From positions 1 through 37,971 of the forward strand of contig JARGSG010000055.1 of the NCBI GenBank assembly GCA_030374805.1: 37,971 bases of DNA, read 5' to 3'. Under the pieces are notes generated by a model. That model saw only the letters and a list, made by a program, of their open reading frames with translations. It did no database searches and was not told the DNA's origin. Position numbers and translations under genes: made by a program. This DNA comes from Gracilaria gracilis. Its lineage: Eukaryota > Rhodophyta > Florideophyceae > Gracilariales > Gracilariaceae. Positions 34,201 through 37,971 of the stretch are shown piece by piece (within the stretch, counting starts at the first letter, position 1; each line of letters starts with the position of its first letter).

Positions 34201-34613
34201 CTCATAATTACGGACATGGTGTTCTGGCAGTGGACTGCCAAAGATTTGCAGAGTACGCAATCCAAGTTTCAGTTCGTCCTGCAGCATTCCCAGACGTGAC
34301 AACTATAGATAAGAAAAACGGTCTCAAAACAGTATATGTCGTACCGTTTAAGTTCTGTACTGCAGCATACATTAATGATTACAACTACCACCATATGGAT
34401 AAGCAGTTCCAGGCAGCAATGAACAATCGAATTCCTGACGCACACCGCCGTGTGCCAAATGTTCAGTTTCAACTTAAAACTGACAATATTAGTCACCCAG
34501 ATCACCTCGAGAATCAGGCAATGATCAACGTCATTGCAACTCGAACGATCAACCCTGGACAGGAGCTCTTTACTTCGTACGAAAAATGCGGTGTGGTAAC
34601 ATCTCTCTGCTAG
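31251..34613 (+). CDS. Gene D: DNA (N6A/N4C-type) methyltransferase-SET domain fusion
   Basis: This is an intact frame of 1120 codons. Residues 1 to about 390 have no recognised domain. A basic NLS-like PPRKRRKSD lies near 392. The methyltransferase begins near 490: motif IV is LVLIDPPRNIRD (D510-P-P-R513), then LLRPGGHALILSSF. An acidic insert lies at about 580-600, and motif I is DIVIDFFAGTFSTAIAA (D758 to G762), followed by FFGCEID. The order IV before I is that of beta-class DNA methyltransferases. The aromatic residue expected after DPP is Arg. The SET domain spans about 925-1112: GKGAFAAQTF (943-), YYGTLVYHD (961-), AYINDYNYH (1039-), PNVQF, and INPGQELFTSY (ending 1110), matching the SET cofactor/active-site pattern. 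The protein could methylate DNA and lysine, but the DPPR change makes base methylation uncertain. The gene diverges from C and shares its promoter motif. Confidence 0.85.
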   Translation: MTTKAIRTITCFLACREVWLEQCPEVVTQAQNYASFAKWIRQLEEAKRSAGEPSPHPPAVANLLHVLLDGRDIRNYETASLAVGGLFNQHLHNYYRIAFATDMHPGESDRRVRQFVLHLCNCRLRWYPYTSLLVPFFTCSVFRPARTTAKQKDSIFLTEPSTRWEQLLFLSALVHISKFRKDKGSHIPSLKRLGRKGAQRIGKSIQLLVRAWDRFSFYLGFQSVEQLCTPYVFLDNNLVYKVVDSRSDGYVSRRSAKEFHISPSLTHDPTQVSQFALSITDTIDNSLREIVSDFLADIYAVTEYDELYSCQDQGPFRFYESLKVPTSCSTPSASQHTHMDTDLLPNHFLRYPYALTANIRSSVEMYKSPKTVPHRVLLRIRCRPPSDTPLSKQPPRKRRKSDAPKTASGSTVYNVPKPLHRRTLNDLLRTPPLNAGKGASSEEDANPGASVPELAAIKQRDLHSAISNLYNIVGDKFALLDTGFENFANALRLKYGHLNIIGKTQLVLIDPPRNIRDYSYDTLNHDQIIMTVRLIGKLLRPGGHALILSSFQMAQTWIELFTKAPNLPATKLRCEDFEADMEDTDDDSSSDESEEGESTGRTPTTPPHRKSSLTKSTFTVDQVPIVFSWHPSQNKGSSSKRKNSILVNMNEYAIHVKRNGLTSANEFEMENTDRNFNFVGCSYPPWKNTINNIKDLPPHEQVRVTFNPSAPDGTDSRNSTDTIGSRVKTYALRSDQKPIALIQELIARYSRPGDIVIDFFAGTFSTAIAAMSLPGHRRFFGCEIDVRCHAAAKLNFLIALSKTIYYRANDILFDMGLYKKAMCLITTVVRLLTCGSVENAVFPGNLYLKRVDPLTVLAGDKRWRAPAPYPHYQRFSSAILAALSSMWNDHAFVRMANSTPFQKWTERYQGLLQQVSMEDLLLVESSANNLIIAKSTIQHPLAGKGAFAAQTFRKDQVICQYYGTLVYHDLTKRHQEVKSAYSCSHNYGHGVLAVDCQRFAEYAIQVSVRPAAFPDVTTIDKKNGLKTVYVVPFKFCTAAYINDYNYHHMDKQFQAAMNNRIPDAHRRVPNVQFQLKTDNISHPDHLENQAMINVIATRTINPGQELFTSYEKCGVVTSLC

Positions 34614-35254
34614 TGAAATAATAGAATCATTCCTTCAAAGTGTACAGCCGTTCTTATATTGAGATGAGTGGTCGCGGTGTTTAGAATTTAATGGACACGT
34701 TTTCTTTGATGAATACCGCGAGGTGTACTACAGAACTCGGTAGAAAACGGCTGAGCACGTTAAGTGATGGATTTGTGGGATGATAGGTACCTGATTTCAA
34801 GGATGTTCAATGATTTGGTTATTGCAGACAACCATACGTTGAATAACACGCACATTGCAACTTTCAGAAAGGCAATGAACGCTCCGGAAGATGTTTTGTA
34901 CAATGTTGCTCGAAAGTTAGACATGGATAGTGCTGGTGGGTTTTGGTGAGATAATCAAATGAAGTGGCGAAGATATCAGCAAATTGTTGTGGATGCTAAG
35001 AGTAGGGGAATCGGTAGAAAAAAAGGGGGTTCTGAAACGACTATCTGTTTTCGTACTGCGCGTAGACAGTGTACCAGACTGCTAGACCTCGGTTAGATTT
35101 TGGCGTGATGCGGGCGGACATGCCAAGTGAGCTCCACAAGTCGTACAGGGAATGTTGCCGTCTGCTCAGCGATAGAAGATGAACACAGCCAACGGATGCA
35201 TGCTGTTGGCTATTTCCACCCTTAACAAGGACGTATGGTTACATATAGTCTACG
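34614..35254 (+). other. Intergenic region with a short coding-like remnant
   Basis: A 61-codon frame at 34764-34949 (LISRMFNDLVIADNHTLNNT) reads like a protein fragment but has no recognised family or neighbouring exon. The rest contains nothing I can name. The block homologous to E' starts at 35255. Confidence 0.3.
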
Positions 35255-35339
35255 ACAGTGCTTTTCAGCTTCTGAAGCAATGCACAGAACAAACTATGAT
35301 TAAACCCAACAAAACTGTGGTACAAAACTGTGGTACACA

Positions 35340-35373
35340 AACATGAACCGGGTTTTGGCTTTGTCCTAGGACA
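35340..35373 (+). promoter_or_regulatory. Palindromic upstream motif of gene E
   Basis: AACATGAACC-GG-GTTTTGGCTT followed by TGTCCTAGGACA (35362-35373), about 240 bp before the gene E ATG. Confidence 0.7.
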
Positions 35374-35425
35374 TGCGGTATACATATTTGAAAAATACTG
35401 TTCACAATTTTGAACACCTGTACAA

Positions 35426-35455
35426 CGTGTAGAATGCAAAAGTGCATTTTACACG
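35426..35455 (+). promoter_or_regulatory. Hairpin motif upstream of gene E
   Basis: It is identical to the 30-mer at 22295-22324. It lies about 160 bp before the gene E ATG. Confidence 0.75.
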
Positions 35456-35614
35456 TGGAGGATTGTTTCTCGCGACGCAGCTTTTGCAAATCGTGAGAGC
35501 TTGCTCCACTCCATCTGCAGCAATCGTGGACATTGACGAGAAGCTCATTTCAACCCTTTGTTCTCTCACATTGAGGTTATCGACTTGCCACATGCATGTC
35601 GCTGGAATCCGAAA

Positions 35615-37290
35615 ATGAGCTTCGAAAACGATCCGAGAATTGGACCTGTCGAAAACCCAGATATTGATCGTGTTATTTCGGAGTATAACAAGGCAGTACG
35701 GCAGTGTCATAAACCACTTGAAGCAGAGCGAATGCCAGCGACGGATTCAGAAAGCGAGAACGAATACCTCTTGATTTCATTGGGCGATTCTTCTTCAGAA
35801 TACGAACGCGATGATTGTTCGAGCGCCGACGGAAGATCTAGTGGCGATGCCCATGGGTCTGGGTCTGAATGGAATCTAGATGAACTAATTGTTGACTCGT
35901 CCTCTGATTTGCAAAAGCAGAAAGACGAGTCGAGTCACAAATTAGAGCATCCAGGGATTAGACCCGAAGGCATTGTACCGGAAATACAGAAAGCAGCTGA
36001 GCTAACAGCTCAAACGTTGAATGATGGATTGAAGTATACCAGTCTGAAAGGCGTTTTCTTCTCTGCAGATGTTATTGGTACACATCGCCAAAATGAGGTT
36101 CTCCAAAATTCCCCATCACTCTGTGACACATTTCATCTCAACTTCTTTTACCTTTTGGCAAAGCATGGAAACTTTCTTTTGCCAACACATCTGAATCGCA
36201 AAGGTTTCGAATGGGCAAACAAGGACGAGTGGTATCTGTGCTCGATCATGAAAAGCGGACACCCGTGGGATGTGTCAAATGCTGGTGAGCTTTACAAGCT
36301 TCTGCTACCTTTGGAAATGGTTGAAAATGATCGTTCATACCAGAAGTCTATCAAACTTCAGATGAGTGGATTTGAATCCATTCTGAAGAATGATTGGCAC
36401 GCATATGAAAGGAATCGTATGCTCTTGTTGCAAACCAAAGGCCAGCAGTTTTTCGAGCATCTTTGTACGGCAGATGGTATTAGAGCCCGATCAGTATCTC
36501 TCAAGGACAAGCGTGGGTGTTTGTATTTCGATAATTCGTGTGCCTTAGATTCACTTCTGTTCATCTTCCCACACCTCTATTGGATGCTTTTTAAGAAGGA
36601 ACTTTTCGGGAAGACCGATAATGGGATATCGTACGCCTTCAAAGCTCCAGGAGCTATAGTGGTGTGCGTCATAATGCAAAGTTTATTCTCAATTGGAGTG
36701 AATCACTACCGTGAACGTTTTCATCAGCGAATCTCGAACTACTTGCGAGTTCTAATCCAAGATCTTTCGAGCTTTTACAGGCCAAGAGGAAAGCCCCTTC
36801 CTCGTTTTTGGGACCCATGTAAGAAAAATCCCTTCTTGAACATAAACGAAGTAGTTTGGTATATCCTCCAAGACTGCTCGGCGCAAAGGGACACTGTAGC
36901 TTACTATCTCAATTGGAGTTCAGGAGGATAATGATATCTGATGATTGCTTGAAAGATTGCTTGAGGGATCGCAAGACTTCATCTACTTTTGCTGAATTTC
37001 TTCACGACCTCGTTATTCTCAAGAACGGCCGTGTGGTTGAAGGATGCCTTGTATTTCACCTAGATGAAAAAGTTTCAAACCCAAATGTTCAAGTACTTAA
37101 AGAGCTTCTTGGTGAAACCCGTACATTTTCTTCCAATGGATATGAGTTGAAAATTCTGGCATTCTTAGGATACGAACTTAAATCTTCCGAAACTCACTTT
37201 ATTTCAGGCGTTCTGTTCAAGGCCACTAACGGCAAAGACAGAATCTACTTTTACGACGGCACAAATGATGGTGGGAAACCCAAGGAATGA
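35615..37290 (+). CDS. Gene E: putative USP-like cysteine peptidase (one frameshift)
   Basis: The frame is open upstream to 35558 but the first ATG is 35615. It runs to 36931, and the coding sequence continues in another frame to 37290, the switch lying within about 36880-36930. The N-terminus is acidic and Ser-rich (SESENEYLLISLGDSSSEYE). The C-terminal part has LYFDNSCALDSLLFIF, with C309 in an 'N-x-C-x-L/M-x-S' box, and after the frame change THFISGVLFKATNG and FYDGTND. These look like the Cys, His and Asp boxes of ubiquitin-specific-type peptidases (Cys first, His and Asp last). Family assignment rests on these short motifs only; other papain-fold peptidases remain possible. If active it could remove ubiquitin-like tags or process proteins. 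The promoter has both conserved motifs. Confidence 0.6.
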
Positions 37291-37419
37291 CGCTGCGGAC
37301 TGCATTTCAGAAGAACAATTCTGTTTTCTCCGTTCCCCGTCTACTTACTTTTGCAGTGGCTTCGAGGGCAGAAGTCATTGAATAAGATCAGAAGAATAGA
37401 TGAAGCTTTTTTTGCAAAA

Positions 37420-37795
37420 TCAGCTTCGCAGGACACCATATATCTTTCTTATATCACAGATATTGGTTAAAGATTCTTCAATATCTTCATTTAGCCTGCC
37501 TATCCAGTCGTGAGAGACCATTGATTTTCTCTCCAAACCATTATGTAGAGCATAGTTGTGTTGAGCGAGGTGTTGCTTCAAAGAGTTTGGAAGGAGGAAA
37601 AGGCACAGAGTGTTTTCCATATCCATTTCACAGAAGCAATAACTTGTGCCCCATCCTTTTAGAGACTGCTCGCCGAAACGGAACTTGACAAAAAGCTTCG
37701 CCCTTACCTTCGAGGCAACAAGAGACCTAGGTTTCGTAGAGACTACTTGCTTCGGTTCTGAGCGTAACCAGCCTTCATATCTCCTAGAGTTTAAT
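37420..37795 (-). CDS. Hypothetical C-terminal coding frame, 5' end unresolved
   Basis: A minus-strand frame is open from just after a TAA at about 37795 to a stop at 37420. The first ATG is at 37626. The residues read as normal protein with several Cys and aromatic positions (KGWGTSYCFCEMDMENTLCL). No family is recognised. It may be the last exon of a gene that continues beyond the window, or another broken frame. The remaining bases to 37971 show nothing further. Confidence 0.35.
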
Positions 37796-37971
37796 TAGAA
37801 CGCTTACAACAAGTGTCTTCTCCTTCACCATAACCAAGGCTTTTCTTCGTCCTTTCGACATGCTCAGAAACGAAATCGGGCGCCAGCATACGTACCACTG
37901 CCTTGATATGTGAAGATCCGTTCTAGTTGAGTACTTTCGTCAACAGAATTGTGGTAGAGATAGATAATCCA

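Larger units (their letters stand above)
35255..36049 (+). repeat. Second copy of the direct duplication (upstream and N-terminus of gene E)
   Basis: It aligns with 22111-22866 in the same orientation. Both carry the palindromic motif, the hairpin motif and the acidic N-terminal coding sequence. The two copies are about 13.2 kb apart and bracket genes B, C and D. Confidence 0.85.

Noticed and set aside
36879..36925. A tiny intron joining the two frames of gene E
   Set aside because: The only GT-AG pairs that fit the phase would give an intron of about 23 bases, too short for ordinary splicing.
20641..37290. Integrated giant-virus segment
   Set aside because: There is no capsid, polymerase, packaging ATPase or other viral hallmark. 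Promoter motifs and domain types alone are not enough, so this cannot be claimed.

Overview
The window looks like a repeat-rich nuclear segment from an intron-poor eukaryote. Several long uninterrupted ORFs are embedded in decayed transposons: a Plavaka/CACTA-like DNA transposase, Ty3/gypsy chromovirus remnants, a PIF1-like helicase fragment and foldback elements. Few convincing splice signals are visible. A red alga or an early-diverging fungus would fit, but no marker gene fixes the lineage.

Layout. 1-1769: decayed copy of a DNA methyltransferase-SET fusion gene. About 2.1-8.7 kb: a broken DNA transposon with a plus-strand ORF convergent to a minus-strand transposase. 8.8-11.0 kb: a foldback element with long inverted arms and a 20-bp tandem repeat, nested between palindromic direct repeats. 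11.0-13.8 kb: transposase fragment, inverted repeats and two interrupted hypothetical ORFs. 14.0-18.8 kb: two related gypsy remnants, head to head. 19.4-19.65 kb: a 13-bp minisatellite and a CCCCTAAA tract. 19.7-20.1 kb: PIF1-like helicase tail.

The most interesting part is 20.6-37.3 kb, a cluster of five genes. X (20778-21980, +) is of unknown function. B (26620-22928, -) has a ParB-like DGRH box followed by a permuted DNA-methyltransferase fold whose DPPY box is replaced by DFGD. C (30585-27137, -) joins a ParB-like DGRHR domain to a C-terminal 2OG-Fe(II) dioxygenase. D (31251-34613, +) is an intact 1120-residue fusion of a beta-class (motif IV before motif I) N6A/N4C-type DNA methyltransferase with a SET domain; its motif IV reads DPPR. 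E (35615-37290, +) resembles a USP-like cysteine peptidase.

Two non-coding motifs tie the cluster together. A 34-bp motif ending in the palindrome TGTCCTAGGACA lies about 220-300 bp upstream of C, D and E, and of a truncated E copy. A 30-nt hairpin motif lies upstream of X, B, E and the E copy. I infer a co-regulated DNA-modification/chromatin module (writer, putative oxidative eraser or hydroxylase, pseudo-enzyme, peptidase). It is present at least twice in tandem: the decayed MTase-SET copy at 1-1769 and the truncated E copy at 22111-22866 look like the remains of an older unit, now split by about 20 kb of transposons. B, C and E each carry one or two frameshifts; D and X are open. Either the module is decaying or the assembly has small indel errors.
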